DNA of 64,000 nt, taken from contig JAOTOM010004950.1 in the NCBI GenBank assembly GCA_034440615.1, forward strand, positions 469,001-533,000. Direction: 5' to 3'. The translations under genes were made by a program, and so were the position numbers. Within the stretch, counting starts at the first letter, position 1; every line of letters begins with the position of its first letter. Under the pieces are notes generated by a model, which was not told the origin of the DNA, did no database searches, and saw only the letters and a program-made list of their open reading frames with translations. This DNA comes from Ashinkailepas kermadecensis. Its lineage: Eukaryota; Arthropoda; Thecostraca; Neolepadidae. Positions 11,301-20,735 of the stretch are shown here, piece after piece.

Positions 11301-14300
11301 CTTTGGCGAACACTTGGTTATTATTATGAGTGAAGCCGAAATCCGAGCGAATTTAGCACCATGAATATACGAAAAAGGTACATTTAAGTGACCGGACCCC
11401 GGGACCAGGCTCGTGCTGACCAGCCCCGTGCGCCCGACCGTTAAACCACTGAAACTGTTTTTCACCCTATTCTCCCAGCTCTTGAACCTCTAGTTCCTTC
11501 ATTAAGATTTTGACCTCCTCTTGCAATTTATATTTTTGTCTAATTTCATCACAGCGTGTGCCCTGAAGTACTCACGATCCATGCTTTAGGTTTTGTAGCT
11601 CTACAGTTCCATGCCCGCATAAGTAGTTGCGTGTCCGACCGTCGGTCACGTGGTGTTACATCATATTACATGGCCTGCGTGTGTCAGGGCCGGTCGGCAC
11701 AATCACATCACATGAGGGTATTCTGCACTGAACGTTGTGTTGCATAAGCAGAGCGGGTGGCTGCGAGGAAAAGATAATCGTTTCACACTATGAGCCTAGT
11801 CGATTTCGCAACAATTCGGCATGCTGCATCTATTTGTGAGATATGAGTAACATATTCGTTACAGGATAATAATTTAGGCCCTTTATACTGGCAATTCTGG
11901 AAGAAGTGGATATTTGTTTTCAGTTCGCTTATGTCTCACTTGGAGGAATTATGTCTGAAATTGAGCTTCTATGCCCAATATCGCGCACACAAATCAAATT
12001 TAATGCGCTATATCGAAAACGAATGCCATGACAGGCTGCCAAAAGAGTTCAGCTGTCTGTTCGCAAGTTTTCTGCTCGCTATCCCTGATTCCGTGTCTGC
12101 GGAAATTACGCACATCCAGCGCCTTTAATGGTGTGTTTTATTGGTTCATAGGTTTATTTTACTCATATTGATATGCTTTCCCACCTGAAATGATGTTACA
12201 TCTATTGTAAACGAAGACAGTGATTGGCGATGATAAATCACGAACGCTGTAAACGCTGATGAAATGCATCAGCCCCATAGGGAATATGTGTTGCTCCTGA
12301 CCTTCATCATCACTCATCCTGAACACTACGCTGTCGCCATCTTGACCTCGCTCATGCCCCACGTCTGGCTATTGTCATATCTTGACCATCACCTTTCCGG
12401 TCTCACCCATGACTGCTGTCGTATTGCTAACTTAACCTCTCCCTAGTTCCAGTGCTGACTGCTGTTCTTTCGTCAACCCTGCCTCCCCAGTCCAACATCT
12501 GACGATTGTCCTGCCGTCAACACCAACCACACAAGTCCCACTCCTGGGGTCAACACCAACTACACCAGTCTCGCTCCTGACGACTGTCCTGCCGTCAACA
12601 CCAACCACACCAGTCTCACTCCTGACGACTGTCCTGCCATCAACACACACCCCACCAGTCTCAATCCTGACGACTGCCCTGCCGTCAACACCAACCATCC
12701 CAGTACCACCCCTGACGACTGTCCTGCCGTCAACACCAACTATCCCAGCATCACCCCTTACGACTGTCCTGCCGTCAATCCAGCCACACCAGTCCCACCC
12801 CTGACCAGACTTGTGCTCGACTCGAGTTGAATCGAGAATCGACTCATGAATCAATCGGTTTTGGATGAGTCGTGAGTTGAATCGATTCTTTTCCCAAAAA
12901 CATATCTTGAGTCGCGAGTTGAATCACATCTTTCTTTTTTTTAAATGAGTTGAATCACGAGTCAATCATTTGAATCACAATGAGTCATTTGAGTCTTGCG
13001 ACTCAAATGCAAGCTATGAACAAATGATATAAAGCATGTATCTTTGTAAATAGTGTGCCATGACACAAGGTAGGGAGTAAAAACACAGTATAATTATTAA
13101 TGCTTAACATTACAATTGTCAACTTATCAGCTGCCAGTGAGTAAGGAATGAGGTGTACTTAAGTTATTTACCAAAAACGGATAACAATAACTACAAAAAA
13201 GTATTAATGCTAAGCTTGGTATTCACAATCAGTATCATGCATGAGTCAATTCTAGTGCCAGAAACACAACACAGAAATGGGATGTGATTGTGAAAAATAA
13301 TAGGGAACTGAAACGACCATGCACTTTTTTTGGAACAGGCATTTGCACTGAATAATTTGCGTCGGTTTGTGTGACAAATAACAAACCCAAGTTACCCAAG
13401 TACAAGAAGGTAGATCAAAATGTTCCTTCAAGCCCGCATGACGTCATTCGAAGTTAAAAAAAAATATGGTAGAAATTTGGTTGCAGAACTTTTCTCAAAT
13501 CATACGCAATGGTCACTTTAATTTGCTTCCTAGCAAATATATTTGTATTCCACTCACCAGGTGAGTTATAATCTTTTCCCATTCTTTCCAGTGAGCATTT
13601 GTTCCGACACATTTTATTCTCATGCATAGACAAGGTCGGATTTGTGCATTGTAATCCGGCGTTTGGAGAGGAATATTTTGTAGTCATCCAGTATGGAGAA
13701 TATTTTTATTCAAACCTTATGCATGGTAACTCAACTTGCACCCATTTCAGTGGATTTTGAGCACTTTTCCTTGATCACAGCAGTTCGTTGTCAAAAGTTA
13801 ATAACTTAGGAACTTCAACTTCCAGATGAAAAACAACAAATAATTGTCTGGAAAGGATAATGTCCAGGATCCCCAAAATCTAGGGTCAGCCTATTTTTCC
13901 AAACATTTACCTACCTACCTACATTAACATACAGCAGTTGTTGAAAACAGTTTTTCCAGACCAGCTAGACCCAGGGCATGATGCTTTCTTCCTTGGTGAA
14001 TCTTGCATGGATTGTTGATGATACATGCATAATTGAACATTTATGTACAACACCATTGTGATCTAGGAATGCCCTCCTGAAACTTGCAACTCAACTGAAA
14101 CTCTCCTGCCAATGGGGAGAAGAAGCTATGGAGCACTTAGCGCCCCCTTGACTGTCCTTTCTTCCGCTCTTGAACGAGGGTGACAACTTGAAAATGTAAA
14201 ATGGATGGTAGAGGGAGCCTACCAATATCAGGAACAAGCCCTTTATTTTGGAGGCATTTGATGGTGAGCCTACCGGAAATGGCACATTGTTGGGCAGGAC

Positions 14301-15550
14301 GATTATTACTGGGTCATTTAGGATACCCTTTGATGAAGCTAAAGAATAGGTCTTTCAATTAGAATACGTCAAAGTACCCTATATTGCCATAAAATATGCA
14401 AGATAGCATAGAAAAAGTCGGTAAAATTGGGTGTAAACCAATGGTGAAGGGAAACCTTGAAGCCTGCTACCAAACAAACTTCGTGGGGGCAACAGACCAA
14501 CGCAATCATATTCTGTGCAGATACCTATTGCAGTGCAGAACCTGGGTGCCATGTTGCAGTTAGGTGATGTGTGTCAGGTATATGATTCAGGTTGTGTGTG
14601 CATCATGCTGATGTGGATTGAGGTATTGTGCACTCATTGCTTTGCATATGCATTGACAGCCATTCATTTCGTTAATCTGTTTGAGTCAATTTCCTTATGC
14701 ACATGCACGTTCATTTATCAGTAAATATCAAGATCAAGGTAAAATGTGATTTTTAGGATTTTTTTTTGTAATTGTATGCTTTCTGACATGATAAAGATGA
14801 TGCAGTCACTCATCTTCACAGCAAATGATTACTTTTAAGTCATATACCCTAGGGGTAAATATCAAGATCAAGGTAAAATGTGATTTGTAATTTTTTGTTG
14901 TTGTTATGGTATGCTTTCTGACATGATGAAGACGATGCGGTCACTCATTTTCAGCATGATATATAAAATGTATCATAGCATAATATAATCTAATCTAACC
15001 TAACCTAACCTAGCCTAACATAACCTAACCTAGCCTAACATAACCTAACCTAGCCTAACATAACCTAACCTAGCCTAACATAACATAGCAAAGCAAAACA
15101 TAACCTAACCTAACCTAACCTAACCGGAAAACCAGTATACGCAATATGCTATATTTGTAGAGTGAAGATTTTGCTAGTGTATTTCTTTGCCAACTGAAAA
15201 GTAATCATTTGCAGAGAAAATAAGTAATCGCATCATCATTTCCACATTCAAATACCCCATATGAAAATAACAAAATCCAAAGTCACATTTTACCTTGATC
15301 TTGATATATACCCATTTATCTGTATATTTATCCTATATATCAACCATTACAGTGCATGACGAATTATAAATAATGTGAGGTGAAAAGTTATAGCAAAAAT
15401 AATATATCCAACAGATGTTTCGATGTTGGAGCATCTTCGTTAGTGTGAATAAATACTGATTCCCTTCTTTAATTAGACAGATGAAGATGAGTTGACATCA
15501 AACTGTCTGTCAAATAAATTATTTTTGCTATAACTTTGTTTTCACCTCAC

Positions 15551-15610
<60 letters not shown>

Positions 15611-16455
15611 AATATATATATATTATATTATATTATATATATATATTATATGTATATATATATATAAATAGTGTGTGAGCAGTGCACACAAAATCATATG
15701 GCTTATGAGTCTGATAAACATTGAGTCGGATCTGAATCGATTCAAATTTATGTTTGAGTCGTGAGTTGAATCGGATCTCTGTAGCTCTGAGTCTGAATTG
15801 AGTTGAATCAAATAATTTTGACCTGCTGTGAATCATGAGTTGAATCGGATCTCAAGATCTACGAGTCAAATGTGAGCCGATTCCAAAAATTTGAGTCGAG
15901 CACAAGTCTGCCCCTGACGACTGTCCTGCCGTCAACACCAACCATCCTAGTAGCACCCATGACGACTGTCCTGCCACCAGCTCCCCCCCTCCTGCCTCAC
16001 CCCCGACTATTCTCCAGTCGGTACCCAAACCTCTCACCATTGACTTATGTCCTTCCGCTACGCTAACGTCTCCTCTGCATCAGCTCTGACCTATCTCCTG
16101 TATGCAGCATGATCTCTTCCGTCCTCTCCCCTGTCTCGTCCTGACCTATCCTCTATGTCACCCTTTAACCATTGTCCCGTCTCTACCATAACATCTTCTG
16201 TCCCAGACCTGATCCCTCTTGACCTTCTACTCTGCCCAGGTCTCCCCTCTTGACCTTCTACTCTGCCCAGGTCTCCCCTCTTGACCTTCTACTCTGCCCA
16301 GGTCTCCCCTCTGATCTCGTCATGTCGCCCAGCAGGAGAGACACGACGTGTTCAACAGGCAGCTGAAGGACAGCATGGTAGTGAAGGCACCGGAGCCGGC
16401 CATGGTCTACCACGCTCCGCAGCCTGAACACTACGCCGGCAACTACGCGTGGTAA
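338..16455 (+). CDS. MFS transporter, MFSD6-like, last five exons
   Basis: Five exons (338-496, 1597-1727, 4874-5021, 9400-9620, 16333-16455) join in one frame to a TGG-TAA end; every intron is GT-AG and phases agree (1, 0, 1, 0). The first exon carries GITHASTWAACVS and a glycine-rich stretch (HALGKGSGAIFGG) typical of late membrane helices in MFSD6-type proteins; the second has a hydrophobic helix (FLCVLVLGVFILI) and then a basic NFYKRD border. The rest is a polar tail with PMPRALSSSRLHE, a Gly-rich patch and a Tyr/Pro-rich end. As I recall them, insect MFSD6-like proteins have a similar tail after DPHQ. The family are multi-pass membrane proteins of uncertain substrate. The N-terminal exons lie left of the window. 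The family call is from memory; the exon chain itself is well supported. Confidence 0.72.
885..1212 (+). repeat. 39-bp minisatellite, about 8 copies
   Basis: The unit contains gacatctgttattggtcggc followed by a GCTG-rich half; later copies are diverged. Because 39 is a multiple of three, open frames exist on both strands (13-residue repeats), but these are artefacts inside an MFSD6-like intron. Confidence 0.85.
1597..1727 (+). CDS. MFSD6-like exon 2 of those visible
   Basis: The acceptor ttggcag ends at 1596 and the donor is CAG|gtgaac. It encodes one hydrophobic membrane segment followed by the start of the cytoplasmic tail, ending in EDPHQ. The frame joins exactly to the previous exon (Gly codon split 1+2) and ends in phase 0. 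Confidence 0.72.
2291..2341. repeat. (TA)n microsatellite
   Basis: Pure alternating TA over about 50 bases in an intron. Confidence 0.95.
2680..3050 (+). repeat. Dispersed repeat module, copy 1
   Basis: It aligns by eye over about 350 bases with 35105-35450 on the same strand (shared features include the ggggttcgctggga-like core, the ctgctgggaaag/ctggttgttaagaaat region and ccagattgg). In both places it is followed at once by the T-run quasi-periodic tract, so the two parts look like one mobile or dispersed unit. Confidence 0.7.
3050..3560 (+). repeat. Quasi-periodic GGNCC-rich / T-run tract, copy 1
   Basis: Degenerate units of roughly 17-23 bases alternate a G/C-rich core (ggccc or ccggcgcg-like) with a run of 4-7 T. 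T-runs occur near 3076, 3095, 3116, 3133, 3150, 3172 and 3190. Related tracts lie at 29.2-30.6, 35.45 and 38.4 kb. Confidence 0.65.
3928..4008 (+). repeat. 32-bp tandem repeat, ~2.5 copies
   Basis: The unit ccagtgcggcccatgtcctg plus tgtgagacgtgg repeats twice with a partial third copy. Confidence 0.8.
4114..4921 (+). repeat. 90-bp minisatellite of acceptor plus exon start, 9 copies
   Basis: The exon-start position (ATGGCGGAC...) recurs at 4154, 4243, 4333, 4424, 4514, 4604, 4694, 4784 and 4874. Each unit has gtcctggtgacctcag as acceptor, then the first ~48 bases of the MFSD6-like exon, then intronic bases. The ninth is the real exon. Copies are nearly identical; differences are mostly ctggct/ctcgct, cggcg/cggtg and short indels. 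The long open frames on both strands here follow from the 90-base period and are not genes. Confidence 0.9.
4874..5021 (+). CDS. MFSD6-like exon 3 of those visible
   Basis: The acceptor is acctcag at 4867-4873 and the donor is CCAG|gtgagt. It encodes MADEGGALAPHGVPASP, then PMPRALSSSRLHE and a Ser/Thr-rich stretch, all part of the tail. It starts in phase 0 and ends in phase 1, as the flanking exons require. Its first ~48 bases plus the acceptor are repeated eight times upstream at ~90-bp spacing; those copies hit a stop 22 codons after the acceptor, so only the last can give the full exon. Confidence 0.72.
6322..6355. repeat. Perfect inverted repeat, 16-bp arms, 2-base loop
   Basis: The arm TGTTGTATGTTGTAAA, a GT spacer and the exact reverse complement. 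A third partial copy of the arm follows at about 6369-6384. It is able to form a hairpin or cruciform in an intron. Confidence 0.9.
6760..6990 (+). mobile_element. CR1-like 3' UTR relic
   Basis: The segment with cagtggattcagcaccc, then a gatgctgatgagactg-like string, matches the 3' UTR of the CR1-like copy at about 61800-61890 by eye. No coding part was seen beside it. Confidence 0.45.
8094..8183 (+). repeat. 45-bp direct duplication
   Basis: Two adjacent, essentially identical copies beginning ttggccatccactcgagcgc. Confidence 0.92.
9400..9620 (+). CDS. MFSD6-like exon 4 of those visible
   Basis: The acceptor is tctctacag and the donor is AAG|gtaagt. It encodes a Gly/Ser-rich segment (GDGGGGIPGDSGG), a Tyr/Asn-rich segment (YNYSALKFNNSYNPF) and an acidic stretch ending LTQRHPK. 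The first two bases complete a Gly codon begun in the previous exon, which selects this frame over the longer overlapping one ending at 9603. Confidence 0.72.
9696..9890 (+). repeat. 49-bp minisatellite, 4 copies
   Basis: The unit starts ctaagacgaacagtggtgg and ends accgtttga; copies are identical or nearly so. It lies about 75 bases after the donor of the MFSD6-like exon at 9400-9620. Confidence 0.92.
9891..12430 (+). other. MFSD6-like intron 4, 5' part: no gene recognised
   Basis: A minus-strand open frame of 120 codons (9990-10352) has a plausible residue composition (its C-terminal half is mixed polar), but I recognise no family and no splice context. Nothing else is supported. Confidence 0.4.
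12440..12805 (+). repeat. ~45-bp minisatellite, left part, interrupted by a transposon
   Basis: Repeats of ctgacgactgtcctgccgtc followed by aacaccaacca- and cccag/accagtc-type bases, about 8 copies. The same array resumes at 15911 after the hAT-like insertion. Confidence 0.85.
14722..15305. mobile_element. MITE-like inverted repeat nested in the hAT element
   Basis: The string atatcaagatcaaggtaaaa occurs at about 14725 and again at 14859, and its reverse complement (ttttaccttgatcttgatat) ends the segment near 15305. Flanking parts (gcaaatgattacttttaag versus ctgaaaagtaatcatttgc) are also inverted. A telomere-like array sits in the middle. Confidence 0.6.
14985..15125 (-). repeat. Degenerate (TTAGG)n telomere-type array
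   Basis: The plus strand reads CCTAA pentamers with a 20-base higher-order unit, taacctaacctagcctaaca, repeated four times from 15001, then a degenerate part and a clean run to 15125. TTAGG is the usual arthropod telomere repeat; this copy is internal, inside nested transposons. Confidence 0.8.
15371..15554. mobile_element. Small MITE with ~33-bp terminal inverted repeats
   Basis: The left end taatgtgaggtgaaaagtta and tagcaaaaataat are mirrored at the right end (attatttttgctataac, then ttcacctcacatta) with one 3-base indel. The termini abut TA, as in Tc1/mariner-derived MITEs. It sits inside the hAT element. Confidence 0.72.
15551..15666. repeat. (TA)n-rich tract
   Basis: About 115 bases of alternating TA with short interruptions, following the MITE. 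Confidence 0.9.
15911..15976 (+). repeat. ~45-bp minisatellite, right part
   Basis: It starts with the duplicated cccctgac and carries gactgtcctgccgtcaacac and a second gacgactgtcctgcc, continuing the array cut at 12805. Confidence 0.85.
16209..16312 (+). repeat. 31-bp repeat of pyrimidine tract plus CCCAG
   Basis: cttgaccttctactctgccc followed by aggtctcccct repeats about three times, ending 20 bases before the tandem acceptor of the MFSD6-like last exon. Each unit is itself an acceptor-like sequence. Confidence 0.82.
16333..16455 (+). CDS. MFSD6-like terminal exon with stop
   Basis: The acceptor is tandem (gcccag and cagcag), so the exon starts at 16333 or 16336, differing by one Gln and keeping the frame. 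It encodes ERHDVFNRQLKDSMV and a Pro/Tyr-rich end finishing NYAW then TAA at 16453-16455. A 31-bp repeat of pyrimidine tract plus CCCAG lies just upstream. I saw no clear AATAAA close downstream. Confidence 0.68.
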   Translation, partial: QERHDVFNRQLKDSMVVKAPEPAMVYHAPQPEHYAGNYAW

Positions 16456-16539
16456 ACAGTCGCCCAGCTGGTGTAATTGTGTGACGGGCATTCAAGCGGT
16501 CACGGGCAAAACTTTCGCCTTCTGACGCCACTTCTACCG

Positions 16540-16717
16540 GGATGCAGCTGCGCTCACACAATGCCTGCACCAGCTGCTGCTGTCGGCAGGACGTCTACTG
16601 GGGTACAGCTGCGCTCACACTATCCCTGCGCCAGCTGCTGCTGTCGGCAGGACGTCTACTGGGGTACAGCGGCGCTCACACTATCCCTGCGCCAGCTGCT
16701 GCTGTCGGCAGGACGCA
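16540..16717 (+). repeat. 60-bp minisatellite, 3 copies
   Basis: The unit starts agctgcgctcacac and contains ccagctgctgctgtcggcag and gacgtctactgggg. It lies about 90 bases after the MFSD6-like stop codon, so it may be within the 3' UTR. Confidence 0.85.
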
Positions 16718-17517
16718 ATGATCCAGGTACTTGTTGTGAGGTTTCTCTTGCCTGTACGGATATCATGATTTGCGTGATGTAACCCGAAACTCGATGATGT
16801 TAGTCTAACTATCAGCTTTAAGCATTTGTAAGCGGTAGGATATGTTCAGGTTTCGTTGGTAATGGACGGTGCGTATAATAGCTGTATGTCTTCTAGCTGA
16901 TTTCTAAGTACCACTGATTGTCGCTCGGGATGCGAAGACCAGCTCTTTACAGCACATAGCTTTTAGTGAGCTATTTCGAGTTCAACCGACAGGATAGATA
17001 AAAAGTGGTGAGAAAAGACGGCTCGGAGTTGTGCGCGGCACGTGAACTACTGATCTTAGTGTAGAGGCGGAATGTATGCGGAAACTGTCGTTGTTATTTT
17101 ATCATATTCACCCTTGTCAACAGTTTGAATGCAGTAGATACTCACGCAGTAGGGAACACGTACTCACTTCACCGGGCCCTTTGCACTGAGCTGAATGTCC
17201 CTGTGTGTGACTGACAATGGCCAATAATCCAGTGCTTCAAACGTACCGCTAGTCGTTCACTCCGCCCTTCCCTCTCGTAAGTTCTTAGCTGTTTGTGTCG
17301 TCTTGGCGTCGATCTCCCATATCCGTTTGCACGCCCTGAAGCCCAATACGCCGGCCGATAGGCAGCGTTCCGCTCGACGCCATTCTATCAGCAATAAGTA
17401 TTGCTCACCAGGGGTTGGCGCGCCATAACACTGTCCATTCAAAACGGCTAGTCGATGGCGTCGTCTTCCCCCACCATCCATCCTCCAACACAGCGCAGCC
17501 CACGGTCTCGGCGCCAG
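16718..17517. other. No feature recognised
   Basis: Unique-looking DNA downstream of the MFSD6-like gene; no coding or repeat signal was seen on either strand. Confidence 0.4.
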
Positions 17518-17600
17518 CGTGAGTGAGCGAGTAAGTGAGTGAGTGAGTGAGTGAGTGAGTGAGTGAGTGAGTAAGTGAGTGAGTGAGTGAGTGAGTGTAT
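17518..17600 (+). repeat. (GTGA)n microsatellite
   Basis: Runs of gtga with two gtaa variants, merging directly into the (TG)n array. Confidence 0.92.
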
Positions 17601-17680
17601 GTGTGTGTGTGTGTGTGTGTGTGCATATGCGCGTGTGTGTGCGTGATTGTGTTTGTGTGTGTCCATGTGTGTGTGTGTAT

Positions 17681-17767
<87 letters not shown>

Positions 17768-17785
17768 ATGTGTGAATGTGTGTGT
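17598..17785 (+). repeat. (TG)n microsatellite
   Basis: Imperfect then pure TG for nearly 190 bases. Long Cys/Val or His/Thr frames here are artefacts. Confidence 0.95.
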
Positions 17786-17789
17786 GCAT

Positions 17790-18811
17790 CTACGGATGTG
17801 TGCGTGTGCATTTTAAGCTGACAAAGTGACCGAGTGCATCCCGTGGGAAACAAACTAGCATGCTGTATCCATCGAACTTTGTGTGCGATGCATTGCCGCC
17901 GATGGGCTTGCTTGCGTTTCTGTCCCACCTGGAACCCAGGTGAGACGACGTAGCATTGCCAGACGGAAACTGCATACAGCCATACAGCGCCGCCTTGGTT
18001 GAACTAACAGACAGCTGCAGTTGGCAATATCACCGCTCCGTTCCCATCCCCGTGGCTATGTGGTATTTCATTGTGAGCAATCCCTTTCGGCGTGCAGTGT
18101 AGTAGGTCAGCAGACTGTGTTGTCCGTGATAAGGAACAATACATTCTAGATGGCAGATTTGTTTTGAAATGAGCTAAGCAGGATGGATTGCAGAGATGTC
18201 TTCGGCTGGCTTGTTGGAATCCAGCACGAGTCAGCGCCACGTCAGCATAGCCATAGTCCACAGACAGTCGTTAAAATGTGCAATGGCCGAGCGTGATCAG
18301 GCCGTATTAACAATCTGAACCCTGGGTGCAGACATCCATATGGCAGGCACGCCAGCTGCCGCACTAATAATTCAGAAGCCATGTCAATAAGGTTCGGTTT
18401 TAAAGTTACGTGTATGGGCGTATGCTGGCTAGGATGGCCCTCTGAGGACCTTATGCCACCCCAATAATTTATTGGTATCTACAGTCCATTACCAATGAAT
18501 AAAGCTGCTAAAACATCAATGAATCCTTCAGTCTCCTTCATACATTCCTAAGTTGAACGCCTCAGTAAGGATTTAAATTGCATGATTCAAGCAACAACAA
18601 AAAACCGCTTAATGTTCAGGATATTGACCAAAAACAAGTTTGGTTATGTCGTGCAGGTAGTTATGGCATTCCCCCACAAATCCAACAACAAAATGTAAAA
18701 ATAGCGCTTCCATGCCTCGAAGCTCAATATAAAATCTTCCAGAAGGTCTGATGGTCTCAATTCATTCTGAGATAATTAGCGAAATCAATCTTAGTTTTCG
18801 AGCCATGGCCT
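17790..18811. other. No feature recognised
   Basis: No gene, RNA or repeat could be supported; the interval ends where the retroelement C-terminal fragment begins. Confidence 0.4.
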
Positions 18812-19042
18812 CTACATTTTTTTCTTCAAGGTGGGCGATGTGGTGTTGCAGGTGTCGCAGTAAGGTGTTGCATAATAATCATCCTCTAGTAGAGGCTTTG
18901 TTGGTTTGTTGCAACCAGTTCTCAGTCTAGTGAGGATGACTTCCCTTTGACGGTATGATTTAATTGATGTGTTCCATGTGCCTAGCGTTGGCTTGATGTG
19001 GGTGTGGTGGAGCAGTGAGATGCAAAGTTGTGTTGTGTCCAT
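18812..19042 (-). pseudogene. Non-LTR ORF2 C-terminal Cys-rich segment
   Basis: A 76-codon frame contains RQREVILTRLRTGCNK and then YCDTCNTTSPT. The pattern 'ltRLRtGh.......pyCd.C' is standard after the RNase H of Jockey/I-type ORF2 proteins. It ends in a Lys run and a stop. Confidence 0.7.
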
Positions 19043-19151
19043 GTGTCCTGTTGATGCTTACGTATGTGGCGTTGTGGAAGTGCTTTGCAATCGTCTACCG
19101 AATATTCCATGCTGGGATAAGTGGTCGATGTTAAGGCTTGCTTTGCCAGCC

Positions 19152-19236
19152 AATCTGCTTCCTCTTGATTTAGCGCGAATCATCAACTCTGGTCGAAGCA
19201 CCCTAAAGCCCAATTAACTAACTAACTAATCTGCTT
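19152..19236 (+). mobile_element. 67-bp SINE-like tail with 9-bp target duplication
   Basis: AATCTGCTT at 19152-19160 is repeated exactly at 19228-19236. The insert between them (19161-19227) ends in (aact)n and contains ctggtcgaagcaccc, similar to a tRNA B-box. It interrupts the RNase H just after the GNEQAD motif; removing it and one copy of the repeat restores continuity of the relic reading. This suggests a 5'-truncated SINE integrated by retrotransposition. Confidence 0.7.
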
Positions 19237-19239
19237 GCT

Positions 19240-19640
19240 CGTTTCCTGGGATGTTGGCGTGGTCCGGAATCCAGAGGAGGGAACAGGTGTTTACGTTGCG
19301 GGCCACGGTTTGTTGGATTCGATCAATGACTGTATGTGTGTGGGCAGTCGTGTGTGTTGCTAATTGACTGAAGGTATGATTTGGAATCTGAGCAAATGAC
19401 TACGTTTCTAGTTCTACCCTCTTCAGAATGGAGATAGCGTCCAGGATAGCCAGTGCTTTAGCGATGTAGATGAGAAAGTTATCATATAGGCTATAGGCTT
19501 TCCACGGTAGATGCTTGGTAAGCCTAGGACCTGGTCCAGTGATGCCGATGCCTAATTTGACCCCGTATTTTGACCCATCCGCGAATACGAGTGTTTTGTG
19601 ATTGTTGACATCGGTGAATTTGTTGAAGGTGCCAAATATT
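19240..19640 (-). pseudogene. Non-LTR RNase H domain relic
   Basis: In order on the minus strand: KTLVFADGSKYGVKLGIG (first catalytic Asp in the 'DGS' motif), IYIAKALAILDAI (the 'E..A...A' helix, Glu replaced here), a CSDSKS motif in another frame and CSLLWIPDHANIPGNEQAD (the 'WvP.H..i.GNe.AD' motif). At least one in-frame stop and one frame change occur. Confidence 0.85.
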
Positions 19641-20735
19641 TCCGCCGATGTGATGCTTTATTTCTTTTCCGAGAGCAGGTATTCGACCTTTCTTTCACTG
19701 AGGGTCCGAAATGGCCTAGTGGAAGGTCGAGCTGTAGTGATTGGCATTGTGAGGTTAAGATCTGAGAGACCAGTGGCAATTTGAACACTAAATAGTGGCA
19801 ACTTGCGCGCAACTCGGCTCCTGTCGCATCTGGCGGGCATAAAACATCGCTGTGCCGTGTGATTTTTTAATGGATTAAATTTTAATGCGGTAGCGGCACA
19901 GCTGTATGTTCTCCTGAAGCGGAGGGGAGGCGTATGTAAGTCTACTAGAGGACTGGCTGTCAGTGTGGGGCTGAGGGCTCTTGTGGCTGCTCTGATGCAG
20001 TTGTTTTGAATGGTTTCCAACTTTTTGCTCAGCTTTTGTGAAAATGGTAGCAAAGATGGTGCTGTTGTATTCTAGGGTGTATGTGTCGTATGAATGACTT
20101 GTAGAGTCGCGGTAGTGTTATCCTGTCTCCGCCTCAATCTGTGCCCGCAAGTGCAGGGAGTGTGTTAACGCGCTTCGCGCATCGCTTCGAGAGGGCAGTG
20201 ATATGTGAGTTGAAGCTAAGGGTTTCGTTCAAGTTTACTTCTAAGAACCTGTAGCTTTACACCCGTTTGATGGCTTTGAAGTCGATGTTGAGGAAAGTCG
20301 TGGATACGGGACGGAGGCGACAATATGTCACTGTGGCCGATTTTTCTGCGGACAGGGTGAAGCCCCACTTTTTGCACCACTTTGCTATGTGGTCTTGAGC
20401 TGTTTAAATGGGTTTCTCAGCTTTTAGAAAGCATTTTGCTGTTGTCTAAGGGGCTATGTCGTCCGCGAAAAGTGAATATTGAAGTGACGTGTTGATGTGT
20501 TCAGCAAGTGTCGTTAATCATGATGAAGAGGCGCGGCGAGAGCACGCTCCCCTGTGCCAGGCCCTGATCCTGAGGTGTGGTGCTTGATATGTGTCTCTGA
20601 GAAGGTTGAGAATGAAGCGTGCTATGTGTCAAGCATATCTTGTGGCGTTTGTGTGCTAGTGCGAACTTGTATACTCGGTCGAACGCGGAAGTGATGTCTA
20701 AGTAGGCGGTAGACAAGATCGGTTTTATACTATTT
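19640..20735 (-). pseudogene. Non-LTR reverse transcriptase relic, motif A onward
   Basis: AYLDITSAFDRV (motif A) lies near 20680-20715, GLAQGSVLSPRLF (motif B) near 20530-20570, LFADDIAP (catalytic FADD) near 20455-20475, then the thumb-like GFTLSAEKSATVTYC and LETIQNNCIRAATRA. Stops and frameshifts occur throughout. The N-terminal fingers are missing, being replaced by the inverted-repeat element. Confidence 0.85.

Larger units (their letters stand above)
12806..15910. mobile_element. Non-autonomous hAT-type DNA transposon, 3105 bp
   Basis: Perfect 18-bp terminal inverted repeats, CAGACTTGTGCTCGACTC at 12806-12823 and its complement at 15893-15910, flanked by an exact 8-bp direct repeat CCCCTGAC (12798-12805 and 15911-15918). 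Eight-base target duplication and CAG...CTG ends are the hallmark of hAT. Both subterminal regions are filled with short gagttgaatcg/gagtcg motifs on opposite strands, as in other hAT ends. I see no transposase frame inside; open frames are short and unrecognised. It carries secondary insertions (listed). It interrupts the minisatellite in an MFSD6-like intron. Confidence 0.88.
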
